Part shown: one piece after another, positions 8,844-17,677 of the stretch | Layout: the number at the start of each line of letters is the position of its first letter | How positions within the stretch are numbered: position 1 is the first letter of the stretch | Assembly (NCBI RefSeq): GCF_001457815.1 | Contig: NZ_LN898221.1 | Location: 248,001 to 312,000, forward strand | Reading direction: 5' to 3' | DNA from: Vitreoscilla massiliensis | Lineage (GTDB): Bacteria; Pseudomonadota; Gammaproteobacteria; Burkholderiales; Neisseriaceae | DNA: 64,000 nt | Notes under the pieces: generated by a model | What the model was told of the DNA's origin: nothing | The model's input: only the letters and a program-made list of their open reading frames with translations | Databases searched by the model: none | Translations under genes and position numbers: made by a program

Positions 8844-9056
8844 ATGACCGACCGCGAAATTGCCATTACCCTTATCGTCCTCATCAGTGCGGTGTCGATT
8901 TTGACCACGCCGTTTATGCTGATGAAACGCGGCCAAGCGCGCGCGGTGCCGGTCAAACGCAGCCCCTTGGGTTGGGCCTTGGTCATCGCCAGCAATGTCG
9001 CTATTACGGTGTTGTTGTTGTGGTTGGGCTTTTATCTGTACCAAAATTTAAGCTAA
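8844..9056 (+). CDS. Small two-helix membrane protein
   Basis: Encodes 70 residues beginning MTDREIAITLIVLISAVSIL. Two hydrophobic segments (about residues 6-27 and 44-66) flank a basic loop (MKRGQARAVPVKRS), so the product is probably an inner-membrane hairpin. No family recognised; similar short proteins are scattered through Neisseriaceae. The Shine-Dalgarno is poor, but the composition is clearly protein-like. A DUS copy starts within 5 bases of the stop codon. Confidence 0.6.
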   Translation: MTDREIAITLIVLISAVSILTTPFMLMKRGQARAVPVKRSPLGWALVIASNVAITVLLLWLGFYLYQNLS

Positions 9057-9366
9057 AAAGCGGCCTGTAAGCGGATATTTATGACTGTTTATCCATGCCA
9101 ACACCATGATGTTGATTTTTATCGCACAAAACTCCACCATTACTTGATGATTTTGTGACATTTAACACACTATTTAGTGGTTTCTCGGAAAAACACGCGT
9201 TTGGGACTTGTGCGCGGCAGCAATTTAAGCCACTATTCTAGAGCAGTTCTGGTAATGTTTTCAAAGCAGTAAATCGTAGCACTGTCTTCTTTTAACTTGG
9301 ACATTGGCAACTTTATCCGTTGCCCACAGTCTTAAAGTTTCATTTTGCATAAAATGAGGAGGTAAC
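9057..9366. other. Intergenic with one DUS copy
   Basis: 310 bases holding GCGGCCTGTAAGC near 9060 and the upstream region of the small gene at 9367. No other coding or RNA signal was found. Confidence 0.6.
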
Positions 9367-9552
9367 ATGGCATACAAACGTGATTGCGCAAGAGCCGAGA
9401 GCATACGCATTAAAGATGCTACCGACGCGCACATACGCTCACTCTTTCGTGGTTTACCTCATCCCAAACCAACCGATAAACAACGTGAGCTGGCCAGCCG
9501 TCGCATCGCCGCCAGCGTTGATCGTTACTACTTAGAAAGCACCCTCGAGTAA
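9367..9552 (+). CDS. Hypothetical small charged protein
   Basis: 61 residues starting MAYKRDCARAESIRIKDATD, rich in Arg, Lys and Asp, without hydrophobic segment or signal peptide; probably cytosolic. The start is well supported by GAGGAGGTAAC just before ATG, one of the strongest ribosome binding sites in the window. A terminator follows 30 bases after the stop. Function unknown. Confidence 0.65.
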   Translation: MAYKRDCARAESIRIKDATDAHIRSLFRGLPHPKPTDKQRELASRRIAASVDRYYLESTLE

Positions 9553-9582
9553 GACTTACCTTGGTTTCTCTGGTAAAAAAAT

Positions 9583-9617
9583 AAAGGCGCAAACCTTAAG
9601 GTTTACGCCTTTCGCTT
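9583..9617. terminator. Bidirectional terminator between convergent genes
   Basis: Thirteen-bp stem with one mismatch (AAAGGCGCAAACC with GGTTTACGCCTTT, TTAA loop), with A-rich and T-rich flanks on both sides. It separates the small gene at 9367 from the SmpA/OmlA gene. Confidence 0.8.
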
Positions 9618-9639
9618 TTTAAATGCGAGCCAACTGGGT

Positions 9640-10059
9640 TTACAGGCCGCTATTGCTGCTGCTGAGCCATTGTTTTTGCATTACTGCGCACTCAGCTTGT
9701 TTCCAATCCAAGTTTTCAACAAAACCATGTTTGTCGAATTGCACTTGCAAATCACAGCGTTGGTAATCTTGGCTTTGCGGTTTGCGGATGTCCAACACAT
9801 AATTCCACACTTTGGCGCCAAACACGCCTTCGTCAAAATGCGGATTGCCGAGCAAATGGCGCACTTGGTCTTTGTTCAGATTTTTTTCCAAACGCACCAC
9901 ATCGCCTGCTTCATAGCGTTTGACTTGTTTCAAATAACTTTGGTCGAACTCGGGGAAATCCACTTTGCGTTCTTCATTGCTTTGTTTGGGCATGGCAAAA
10001 GCCGATACCACCAAGCAAGATGTCACTCCTGCCAACACGTATTTCAATAATTGAGTCAT
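9640..10059 (-). CDS. SmpA/OmlA (BamE-like) domain protein, TAA-associated
   Basis: 139 residues. The N-terminus [22 protein letters not shown] is a signal peptide; cleavage after AFA is possible, and VTSC (residues 13-16) also fits a lipobox, so it may be a lipoprotein. Residues 45-125 carry the SmpA/OmlA pattern ([20 protein letters not shown] near residue 53 onward, ...VWNYVLDIR, ...[18 protein letters not shown]). The gene follows the TAA gene by 62 bases on the same strand, so it is probably a periplasmic or outer-membrane helper for the adhesin, by analogy with SadB next to SadA. Not BamE itself, which normally lies elsewhere. The stop codon TAA is supplied by a DUS copy (AGC GGC CTG TAA). 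Confidence 0.75.
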   Translation of the reverse strand: MTQLLKYVLAGVTSCLVVSAFAMPKQSNEERKVDFPEFDQSYLKQVKRYEAGDVVRLEKNLNKDQVRHLLGNPHFDEGVFGAKVWNYVLDIRKPQSQDYQRCDLQVQFDKHGFVENLDWKQAECAVMQKQWLSSSNSGL

Positions 10060-10121
10060 GTTACTCTCTGTTAATTGCGATGCTCGGACAGGTTTACACC
10101 TGCCCGATGTCTGCTAGATGA

Positions 10122-12956
10122 TTAGTTGATGATGCCACTGAAGCCTACGCGCACACTGGCGGCACCTTGTGAACCTGCGGCCACACCACCGGTGATTGAC
10201 CAACGGCCGTTGTCAGAGGTTTTGCGCAAGGTCGCACCGACGGCGTTTTCACCACCGTGGTAAGCGGCGCCCACGGCATAAGTGTATTTACCAGCGATAA
10301 ACGGTGCGGTTTCCATTGCCATGGCGGCAGCGATACCGGCATTGGCCTTTTTCTCAACATCGTCTATGCGTTGGTTCACATCGCGCAAACCTTGGTTCAA
10401 ATTGGTGATGCTGTTGCCCAAGGCTTGGTCTTGCTTGTTCAAGGCATCCAAGGCGCCGCCGACATTGTCATAGGTTTGGGCATTGTCACCGTGACCGATG
10501 GTGTAGCTAGGTGCGGTCATGACATTGTTTTCCATTTTGGCACCGCCACCCAAGGCATTGGCGATTTGTTGGTTGCTGGCATTCAATTGCGAACCATTCA
10601 CAGCATCGGTCGAACTTGAATTCACCGCACCTGCAGCCACACCGGTGATTTGGGTATTGCCGGCATCGATGCCTTTAGATGTGATGCTGACATTGCCCAC
10701 TTGCACTTTGTCTGCGGTCACAGAATCAAATTTCACATCTTTGGCGGTAGACACGGTGTAAATGCTTTGGCCATCTGCACCGGTAGATTTGTTCACCACG
10801 ATGTTATCGCCTTGCACTACTTCGGTTTTGGCCGCTTGCGCTGCTTGGTTCACATTGCGGATGGCATCGTCTATCGTTGATTGGCCTGTACCACCGATGT
10901 CATTATTGCTGATGCTGCCATCAGGGTTAACCGTGGTATTGCCACCGATGATGTCGGCGGTGTTTTTACTCGCATCCAACATGGCATTGTTCAAATCACC
11001 GGCGTTCACGCCTTTATTGGCATTGGCCACGTCTTTGTAATCGCCGGCGCTGGCCACATTATTCAAGCTGGTGCCACCGGTGGTGGTGATTTTGCCTGTG
11101 GTCGCATCTTGATTAGATGTGGCTGGGGTGCCTTCAAACGTCACGCTGTCTTTGTTGACACTGCCATCGGCATTTTTGTCGTATTTCACCGCAGAATCAT
11201 TGGCTGCTTGTTGCTCACCTTGCAATTGGTCTTTAACGGCCTGTAACTGCTCTTCGGTCGCCGCACGGCCTGCTTGGGCAAAGTCGCTGGCGGATAAATC
11301 GGTATTGCTCAAGCCAGTAATGGTATTGCTGCTGCCACTCATCAACACATTGCCCACCATCACCGAATCAAAATTCACATTGCGCGCCGTGGCCACAGTG
11401 TAAATGCTTTGACCATCGGCACCGATGCTTTCGATGACTTCAATATTATCGCCTTCTATCACTTCGGTTTTGGCCGCTTTAGAAGCAGTGTTGACCTTTT
11501 TGATCGCATCGTTAACATTGCTTTCACCTGTATCGCCAATATTGGCGTTAGTAATGCTGCCATCAGGATTGATGACGGTATTGCCACCAATGATGTTTTG
11601 CACATTGTCTTGTACCACTTGCACTTGCTCTTCAGTCGCAGCACGGCCTGCTTGGGCAAAGTCAGCAGCAGACAAGTCTTTGTTGCTCAAACCGGTCATG
11701 GTGTCTGTGGCTTGATCAAGCTTCACATTGCCAACAGTCACAGTGTCAAAATTCACATCTTTTTTGGTCGCTACGGTGTAGATGCTTTGGCCATCTGCAC
11801 CAGTGGTTTCGGCCACTTCGATATTATCGCCTTCTACCACTTCGGTTTTGGCTGCTTTAGACGCAGTGTTGACCTTTTTGATTGCGTCGTTAACATTGGT
11901 TTCGCCTGTACCACCAATATCTGCATAGCTGATGCTGCCGTCGGCATTGATCACAGGTGTACCACCAATGGTGTTCAAGACATTGTTTTGTACCACTTGC
12001 ACTTGTTCTTCAGTCGCAGCGCGGCCTGCTTGGGCAAAGTCAGCAGCAGACAAGTCTTTGTTGCTCAAACCGGTCATGGTGTTGGTGGCTTGATCCAATT
12101 TCACATTGCCAACAGTCACGGTATCAAAGTTCACGTCCTTTTTGGTCGCTACGGTGTAAATACTTTGACCGTCTGCACCTTTGGTTTCGCTGACGTCAAT
12201 ATTGTCGCCTTCCAAAACTTCTGTTTTGGCCGCTTTGGCAGTGGTGTTGACGTTTTTAATCGCATCGTTGACGTTGGTTTCACCCGTGCCACCGATGTCA
12301 GCATAGCTGATGCTGCCGTCGGCATTGATCACAGGTGTGCCACCGATGGTGTTTAAGACATTGTTTTGCACCACTTGCACTTGTTCTTCTGTGGCTGCAC
12401 GGCCTGCTTGGGCAAAGTCAGCAGCTGACAAGTCTTTGTTGCTCAAACCGGTCATGGTGTTGGTGGCTTGATCAAGCTTCACATTGCCGACAGTCACGGT
12501 ATCAAAATTCACGTCTTTTTTGGTCGCTACGGTGTAGATGCTTTGACCATCAGCACCTTTGGTTTCGCTGACGTCAATATTGTCGCCTTCCAAAACTTCT
12601 GTTTTGGCCGCTTTGGCAGTGGTGTTGACGTTTTTAATCGCATCGTTGACGTTGGTTTCACCTGTGCCACCAATATCAGCATAGCTGATGCTGCCGTCAG
12701 CATTCACAACTGGTGTACCACCGATGGTATTTAAAACATTGTTTTGCACCACTTGTACTTGCTCTTCAGTTGCAGCGCGGCCTGCTTGGGCAAAGTCAGC
12801 AGCAGACAAGTCTTTGTTGCTCAAACCTACCATGGTGTCTGTGGCTTGGTCTAGCTTCACATTGCCAACAGTTACGGTATCAAAATTCACGTCTTTTTTG
12901 GTCGCTACGGTATACACCGCTTCACCATTGGCTCCGACTGTTTCAACCACATCCAT
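10122..12956 (-). CDS. Trimeric autotransporter adhesin 1, stalk and membrane anchor (downstream of frameshift)
   Basis: C-terminal 944 residues of a YadA-type trimeric autotransporter, out of frame by one base with the N-terminal part at 12971-14287. It starts in the stalk and has five tandem units of 126 residues (DVNFDTVTVGNVKLDQAT ... GTGETNVNDAIKNVNT ... KTEVLEGDNIDV). A variable region, a neck (STDAVNGSQLNASNQQI) and a coiled coil (LNQGLRDVNQRIDDVEKK) follow, then the YadA anchor (GIAAAMAMETAPFIAGKYTY ... SVRVGFSGIIN). The anchor trimerises into a 12-strand barrel in the outer membrane. Without its N-terminus this piece has no signal peptide. Joined, the gene would encode 1,388 residues. 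Confidence 0.85.
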   Translation of the reverse strand: MDVVETVGANGEAVYTVATKKDVNFDTVTVGNVKLDQATDTMVGLSNKDLSAADFAQAGRAATEEQVQVVQNNVLNTIGGTPVVNADGSISYADIGGTGETNVNDAIKNVNTTAKAAKTEVLEGDNIDVSETKGADGQSIYTVATKKDVNFDTVTVGNVKLDQATNTMTGLSNKDLSAADFAQAGRAATEEQVQVVQNNVLNTIGGTPVINADGSISYADIGGTGETNVNDAIKNVNTTAKAAKTEVLEGDNIDVSETKGADGQSIYTVATKKDVNFDTVTVGNVKLDQATNTMTGLSNKDLSAADFAQAGRAATEEQVQVVQNNVLNTIGGTPVINADGSISYADIGGTGETNVNDAIKKVNTASKAAKTEVVEGDNIEVAETTGADGQSIYTVATKKDVNFDTVTVGNVKLDQATDTMTGLSNKDLSAADFAQAGRAATEEQVQVVQDNVQNIIGGNTVINPDGSITNANIGDTGESNVNDAIKKVNTASKAAKTEVIEGDNIEVIESIGADGQSIYTVATARNVNFDSVMVGNVLMSGSSNTITGLSNTDLSASDFAQAGRAATEEQLQAVKDQLQGEQQAANDSAVKYDKNADGSVNKDSVTFEGTPATSNQDATTGKITTTGGTSLNNVASAGDYKDVANANKGVNAGDLNNAMLDASKNTADIIGGNTTVNPDGSISNNDIGGTGQSTIDDAIRNVNQAAQAAKTEVVQGDNIVVNKSTGADGQSIYTVSTAKDVKFDSVTADKVQVGNVSITSKGIDAGNTQITGVAAGAVNSSSTDAVNGSQLNASNQQIANALGGGAKMENNVMTAPSYTIGHGDNAQTYDNVGGALDALNKQDQALGNSITNLNQGLRDVNQRIDDVEKKANAGIAAAMAMETAPFIAGKYTYAVGAAYHGGENAVGATLRKTSDNGRWSITGGVAAGSQGAASVRVGFSGIIN
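11383..12920 (-). repeat. Tandem 378-bp stalk repeats in adhesin 1
   Basis: The word ACAAGTCTTTG recurs at 11672, 12050, 12428 and 12806, exactly 378 bases (126 codons) apart. Neighbouring units differ by only a few bases over long stretches, and a fifth, diverged unit lies near 11290. Such near-identity favours recombination-driven change in stalk length. Confidence 0.9.
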
Positions 12957-12970
12957 ATTGGCACCCGCTT

Positions 12971-14287
12971 TTACCGCACTGCGAGCGGCCTGTAAGGCAT
13001 CGCCAACATGTCATAAGTGCTTGTGCCCAAGGTGTAAGCAGGCGCGGTAATGCTGCCAGTGGTAGAGTCTAATGCAGCACCACCGCCCAAAGCATCGGCA
13101 GTAGAATTGGCAATGTTGTCTGCATAAGTCTTGATGGTTTTCAATTGCGCCACGTTCACAGCATCACTGTTTTCCGTACCCGCGGCCACACCAGTGATTT
13201 GACGGGTCACGCCATTGGCGACATCACCGACAGATACGGCAGCGCGGCTAGAATTCCAAGTGGCATCAGTGGCGGTACTGGCCAAACCGGTAATCGGGTC
13301 GTAACCGGCCACACCTTTGTCTATGGCAGAAACAGAGTCTGTACCGATGGCCACGCCGCCAGCCAAAGTGGCTTTGGCGCCTGTACCGATGGCAGTGGCA
13401 TCAGCGCTGGCTGAAGAGCCGCTGCCAATCGCAGTTGCATTGTCACCGGTGGCTTGTGCACCACCACCAGCGGTATTGCCTGAACCAATGGCAGTAGAAT
13501 TCACACCTTGCGCATCGGTATTCATACCAATGGCAGTGGCACCTGATGCGGATGCGGTAGACACCGCACCAATGGCCATCGCACCTTGATCTGTGGCCAA
13601 GGCACGCGTACCCATGGCGATAGAGGCAATGCCAGATGCTTCAGAACGGGTACCAATAGCGACTGCAAAAGCCTCACTGGCCACATTTTGCATGCCCAAA
13701 GCGGTAGATGCTGCACCTGAAGCGGTGGTTGGAGTGTAAGCGCCAGCTTTGAGCACGTCGCCAGTCAATGCGGTGTATTTGGTACCGTCAGAGGCAATGG
13801 CTTTATCGATGTCATCACCACCAATCGCCACACCAGAGTTACCAGAAGTACGCACATTGGCGCCAAAAGCTATGGATTGGTCACCTGAAGCCCATGCTTG
13901 ATTACCAATGGCTATGGATTGACCGTGATTACCCGTGCTAGACGCATTTTTAGCGGTTGAGGCATTGTTACCGATGGCAATCGATTGTTGCGTCGGGGCA
14001 CAAGCGCCATTGGTGGTAGGCGTGGTTGCAGTAGGATCTGAACCGATGGCGATGCCTGAATCCATTTTCGTACCTGAACCGGTACTGTTGGCGGTACAGT
14101 TGGTATAGGTACTGCCGCCGCCGGCTTCATAAGCCATGGCGTTTTGGCTGGCAGCCATTAAGCCGACAACGGCGATTGCTGTGGCCAAAGCGCTTTTCTT
14201 CGCTTTGGTTTTTGATGCTGTTACCTCCGAAACCACTGCCCATGCGTTAATGCTTGTATTCCATACCAATTTGTATATTTTATTCAT
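12971..14287 (-). CDS. Trimeric autotransporter adhesin 1, signal peptide and head (upstream of frameshift)
   Basis: 438 residues: an extended signal peptide (ESPR: MNKIYKLVWNTSINAWAVVS, then a basic stretch and ALATAIAVVGLMAASQNAMA, cleavage near residue 52), followed by a head of 14-residue YadA repeats (SIAIGNQA, AMGTRALATDQGAMAIGA). A neck (NSDAVNVAQLKTIKTYADNI) comes next. The frame is lost at about 13008-13011: the DNA reads TATGACATGTTGGC where TATGACAATGTTGGC would continue as YDNVGDALQAARSAV into the downstream frame. The sister sequence TYDNVGGALDAL near 10470 shows what is expected. One A is missing; it is either a real mutation or an assembly error. A DUS lies about 15 bases away. 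Confidence 0.85.
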   Translation of the reverse strand: MNKIYKLVWNTSINAWAVVSEVTASKTKAKKSALATAIAVVGLMAASQNAMAYEAGGGSTYTNCTANSTGSGTKMDSGIAIGSDPTATTPTTNGACAPTQQSIAIGNNASTAKNASSTGNHGQSIAIGNQAWASGDQSIAFGANVRTSGNSGVAIGGDDIDKAIASDGTKYTALTGDVLKAGAYTPTTASGAASTALGMQNVASEAFAVAIGTRSEASGIASIAMGTRALATDQGAMAIGAVSTASASGATAIGMNTDAQGVNSTAIGSGNTAGGGAQATGDNATAIGSGSSASADATAIGTGAKATLAGGVAIGTDSVSAIDKGVAGYDPITGLASTATDATWNSSRAAVSVGDVANGVTRQITGVAAGTENSDAVNVAQLKTIKTYADNIANSTADALGGGAALDSTTGSITAPAYTLGTSTYDMLAMPYRPLAVR

Positions 14288-15308
14288 TATGATTTCTCTT
14301 GTGTGTGCGATACCAAAAGTGATATTTGGATTCGATGCCTGTAATTAATATGTAAACATTATATTTACGTAAATTTCCAATGTAAAACAAAAATCTCAAT
14401 ATTTTCAATTAATAACATTACACAAATTACATATTATGACATTAATATATTTAAATTAATTAGACCCGTAAACCCAATAAGAATAATTTATTGCAAATAT
14501 CTTGATTTAAATCAATACTTTAAAAAATAAAAATATTCTTAGCTCATACTCTATTTTCATTTTGCACAATATTTTGTTGCATTATTCAAATTAAAAAGTA
14601 AATGCTGCAAAAAACCAACATTTCGGACATTTTTATTCAATCATAATTTTTTTCTGACATAAAATTACAATTTATAAAAATATCAGGCATTAAAGTTTCA
14701 TTATCAACTGTTTTAGAGCTCTACTTTTAGCTTCAATACCTGTCTATACCACTGTGCATATCGGTGCTAAACCCGCGACTACTCATGTGCGAAGCCTCAT
14801 CAAAGCACCATCACAAACCCATGTTTTCATTGATAAATCAATTGAAAACCTCAAATTAACCCCTATCGTTCCCTGCTTGTGATGCCAAACTCAAATACCA
14901 CTGCCAATTGGCTTGTTCGGCCAATATTCGTGACACTCAGTCGATAAACCCTCTCAAATGAAACAGCTTGCTTGGGCTGACAGCGCCGATAGGGGCCATA
15001 AACACCGACACAGTGCGGCTTGCCTAAGCAAAACCGGTTTACCACAGCAGTTGAAATACCAAGGCTGATACAGCATTGGCCATAGAAGTGTCTTGATGGC
15101 ACAGTTTTGCCAGTACAGACGCAAAAGCGGCCTGTAAACCGCATATTGGGTTTACAGGCCGCTTATTGATTGCTGAGCCACACATTATTACTGTTTGATT
15201 ATTGCTTGCTATCGCTTAATGCTGTGAATGAGGCTTAAGCCATCTGTAAGCAATGGGACAGCGCACAAACACCACCGTGCGCTTAAAACAAATTGCTAAA
15301 ACAGCTTA
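14288..15308. other. AT-rich adhesin promoter region and uncoded flank
   Basis: Bases ~14330-14720 are very AT-rich compared with the rest of the window and contain no ORF; they form the upstream region of adhesin 1 and look like acquired or silencer-bound DNA. Bases 14720-15120 have mixed composition. An open frame of 93 codons on the minus strand (14863-15144) starts inside a DUS repeat and has an unconvincing composition, so I do not call it a gene. Confidence 0.5.
15125..15164. terminator. DUS inverted repeat downstream of nhaA
   Basis: Perfect 16-bp inverted repeat of two DUS copies with an 8-base loop. It lies 145 bases beyond the nhaA stop. Confidence 0.5.
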
Positions 15309-16475
15309 TCACCCCACACAGCTCGCTTCGGCTGTGGCCGGTTTTTGCAAACGCAACACCGCATAGCCTGCTACGCCAGCCAAGAGCGAGCCGGCAAACA
15401 CGCCCAGCTTGCTCAAGTCTTGCCATTGCGGCTGGACAAACGCCAACACACTGATGAACAAACTCATGGTAAAGCCGATGCCACAAAGCAAGGCCACGCC
15501 ATACACATGCCACCAATTGGCGCCTTGTGGTCGCGTTAACAGTCCAAGTTTCTCGCCCACATACACCATGCCAAACACGCCCACTTGCTTGCCCACAAAG
15601 AGGCCCAGCGCAATGCCCCACACCAACGGCTGCGCAAGGTCGGTCCAGCTGATGTTGGCAAACGACACGCCAGCATTGGCCCAACCAAACACCGGCACCA
15701 CCAAAAAACCTACCCAGCGCTGCAAGCCATGTTCCCATTGCAACAGCGGTGGCCAGCCATCGCCGTGTGGATTCACCACCCGCAGCGGGATGGTCAAGGC
15801 CAAAGCCACGCCAGCCAAGGTCGCGTGTATGCCGGATTTCAATACCAACAGCCACAGCAACAAACCCAATATAATGTAAGGACTGTGGCGGTACACATGG
15901 CGACGGTTAAGCGCGTACAAACACAGCAACACCAGCGCCGCCGCCAGTAAATACAGCCATTGCAAGCCGCTGCTGTAAAACAGCGCAATTACCACGATGG
16001 CCGCCATGTCATCCATGATGGCCAGCGCCGCCAAAAACACCTTCAAACTGCTCGGAACCCGCGAGCCCAATAAGGCCAATACACCCAAGGCAAACGCAAT
16101 GTCGGTGGCAGTGGGTATCGCCCAGCCCGCCATTACCTCAGGATGACCCCAATTCATGGCCACAAAAATTAACGCCGGCACCAGCAAACCCGCCAGCGCC
16201 GCCAAACCTGGCAGCAAGCGTTGTTGCAGGCTTTGCAAAGCACCACCGATAAATTCGCGCTTCATTTCCAAACCCACATACAAGAAAAACACCGCCATCA
16301 AGGCATCGTTAATCCAATGCAAGATTGATAAACCAAAAACGCTGTGGTTTAAAATTTGAAAATAGACAGGCGCAAACACACTGTTGGCAAGCGCCAAACC
16401 CAATACCGAAGCCAACATCAACACAATGCCGGCAGCAGGCTCAGACGCAAAAAAGACTTGAAAACGTTTGATCAT
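15309..16475 (-). CDS. nhaA: Na+/H+ antiporter NhaA
   Basis: Inner-membrane antiporter exchanging two protons for one sodium ion, for pH and salt homeostasis. I place the start at ATG 16473-16475 (MIKRFQVFFASEPAAGIVLM), preceded by GGAG at 7-8 bases, giving 388 residues, the usual length. An in-frame start 22 codons upstream is unlikely. Twelve hydrophobic segments are visible. The ion-binding region reads PTATDIAFALGVLALLG with the Asp of the ATD motif near residue 130; SGIHATLAG near 230 and GIGFTMSLFI near 345 are also family signatures. No nhaR is adjacent. Confidence 0.95.
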   Translation of the reverse strand: MIKRFQVFFASEPAAGIVLMLASVLGLALANSVFAPVYFQILNHSVFGLSILHWINDALMAVFFLYVGLEMKREFIGGALQSLQQRLLPGLAALAGLLVPALIFVAMNWGHPEVMAGWAIPTATDIAFALGVLALLGSRVPSSLKVFLAALAIMDDMAAIVVIALFYSSGLQWLYLLAAALVLLCLYALNRRHVYRHSPYIILGLLLWLLVLKSGIHATLAGVALALTIPLRVVNPHGDGWPPLLQWEHGLQRWVGFLVVPVFGWANAGVSFANISWTDLAQPLVWGIALGLFVGKQVGVFGMVYVGEKLGLLTRPQGANWWHVYGVALLCGIGFTMSLFISVLAFVQPQWQDLSKLGVFAGSLLAGVAGYAVLRLQKPATAEASCVG

Positions 16476-16659
16476 CAACACTCCATAAGCTCGTTCAATC
16501 CACAGCCCGCCCCATGCAGCCTGTAAACTCAAAAAACTCAACTCAGTATTGAAACAGAGGCTGAATTATAACCGATTTGCATTTATTCACCCATAAAATC
16601 GGCATCTGCATACAAAAACTTACATTAATCAACATTTCACACAGATACCATCATGCAAA

Positions 16660-16705
16660 AAGATGCGGCCTGTAAACACTGAAACAGGTTTACAGGCCGC
16701 ATCTT
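16660..16705. terminator. DUS inverted repeat
   Basis: Perfect 18-bp inverted repeat of two DUS copies with loop ACTGAAACAG, just beyond the end of the small membrane gene at 16726. The pair at 17576-17621 has a closely similar loop (GCTGAAACAG). Confidence 0.6.
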
Positions 16706-16725
16706 GGTATCGGTCACCTTGTCCA

Positions 16726-16971
16726 TCATCGAAATAGGTAAAACAGCAGCGCAATCAAGCCAAAAAATCCCAACAGCCATATCAAACCAGCGCCCAAGAA
16801 ACGCAGCCATGCCCACGCTTCAGCATCGACAGCGCGAAAACCATGGCGCAAATGGCGCCAAAACACCCGCAAGCCCTCCAGTATGCCTTCAAATACAGCT
16901 TCCAAAATAAGCTCAGGCAACAGCCACACCACCAAGGCGAGCAAGCCTAGCCCCAACAATGTTTCTAACAT
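16726..16971 (-). CDS. Small membrane protein (81 aa)
   Basis: Begins MLETLLGLGLLALVVWLLPE and ends with a second long hydrophobic segment (LRFLGAGLIWLLGFFGLIAL), separated by an amphipathic basic stretch (WRHLRHGFRAVDAEAW). Likely an inner-membrane hairpin protein. No recognised family. It is followed by the DUS hairpin at 16660-16705. The next gene upstream (17088) encodes another short membrane protein on the same strand, so the two may form a unit. Confidence 0.5.
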   Translation of the reverse strand: MLETLLGLGLLALVVWLLPELILEAVFEGILEGLRVFWRHLRHGFRAVDAEAWAWLRFLGAGLIWLLGFFGLIALLFYLFR

Positions 16972-17087
16972 GGCCCACGTTTATCCATCAGGTCTGGCTC
17001 CATTTGCGGTCACTTTCTTTGCTGCAAACCACATCAATGCCGCTATGAATCGCCGCATGTGTTTACAGGCCGCATAATCACGGCGGT

Positions 17088-17396
17088 TTAAGCCAACACC
17101 CATATCATCCCATATATCAGTACTGCGCTAATACCAACAAATAAACCTGCCCACAGCAACATCCGCATGCCCCAGCCCAAACACCCGCGCACATCCTCAT
17201 TCACCCAGCCCCAGAGCCGACAAATGTGCACCCAGCCACGATAAGCTTTGAGACACACCAGCCGTAACAGACCCCATAAGGCTGCAATCCAAATCTCAGG
17301 TGACAATACCAGCACGCAGATGGCCAATAAGCCATGCACAGCCAGCACACAGCGCCACAGTGCTTGCATGATGGTTTGCGCCCATTTATCCAACAT
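17088..17396 (-). CDS. Small membrane protein (102 aa)
   Basis: Start at ATG 17394-17396 (MLDKWAQTIMQALWRCVLAV) with GGGAG 8 bases upstream; a GTG two codons earlier is less likely. Three hydrophobic stretches and many Trp residues (WIAALWGLLRLVCLKAYRGW) indicate a membrane protein. Family unknown. Confidence 0.5.
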   Translation of the reverse strand: MLDKWAQTIMQALWRCVLAVHGLLAICVLVLSPEIWIAALWGLLRLVCLKAYRGWVHICRLWGWVNEDVRGCLGWGMRMLLWAGLFVGISAVLIYGMIWVLA

Positions 17397-17575
17397 CCCC
17401 ACTCCCGATCATGAACCACACCCCTATCGACATACCACCTGATGTCAAGCCAACAGTTTGCCTTACCATCTCACCTCCAGCCTTAATGCAGATTGCATTC
17501 CAATACCGTCGCCACCTATTGAGCAATACATCGCAACGGCTGTGTTCTTACGCCAAACAAACTCTCTCAATCAAT

Positions 17576-17621
17576 AACAAGCGACCTGTAAACGCTGAAA
17601 CAGGTTTACAGGCCGCTTGTT
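17576..17621. terminator. DUS inverted repeat with one degenerate copy
   Basis: Eighteen-bp inverted repeat with one mismatch (GCGACCTGTAAAC against GCGGCCTGTAAAC) and loop GCTGAAACAG, 57 bases beyond the NADAR gene stop. Confidence 0.55.
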
Positions 17622-17677
17622 GTTAATGCAAAAGCGTTGAAATACATGCAGTGTTTTAGGCAAAGAGATGGATGAGC

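Noticed and set aside
11409..12356. Long open frame antisense to the adhesin 1 repeats (and similar ones across adhesin 2 and the GDH gene)
   Set aside because: They mirror the codon pattern of the real gene, repeat with its 378-base period, and have no ribosome site; they are shadows.
14863..15144. 93-codon frame on the minus strand
   Set aside because: It starts inside a DUS inverted repeat, has odd composition and no ribosome site, and another frame of the same strand looks equally protein-like but is broken by stops.
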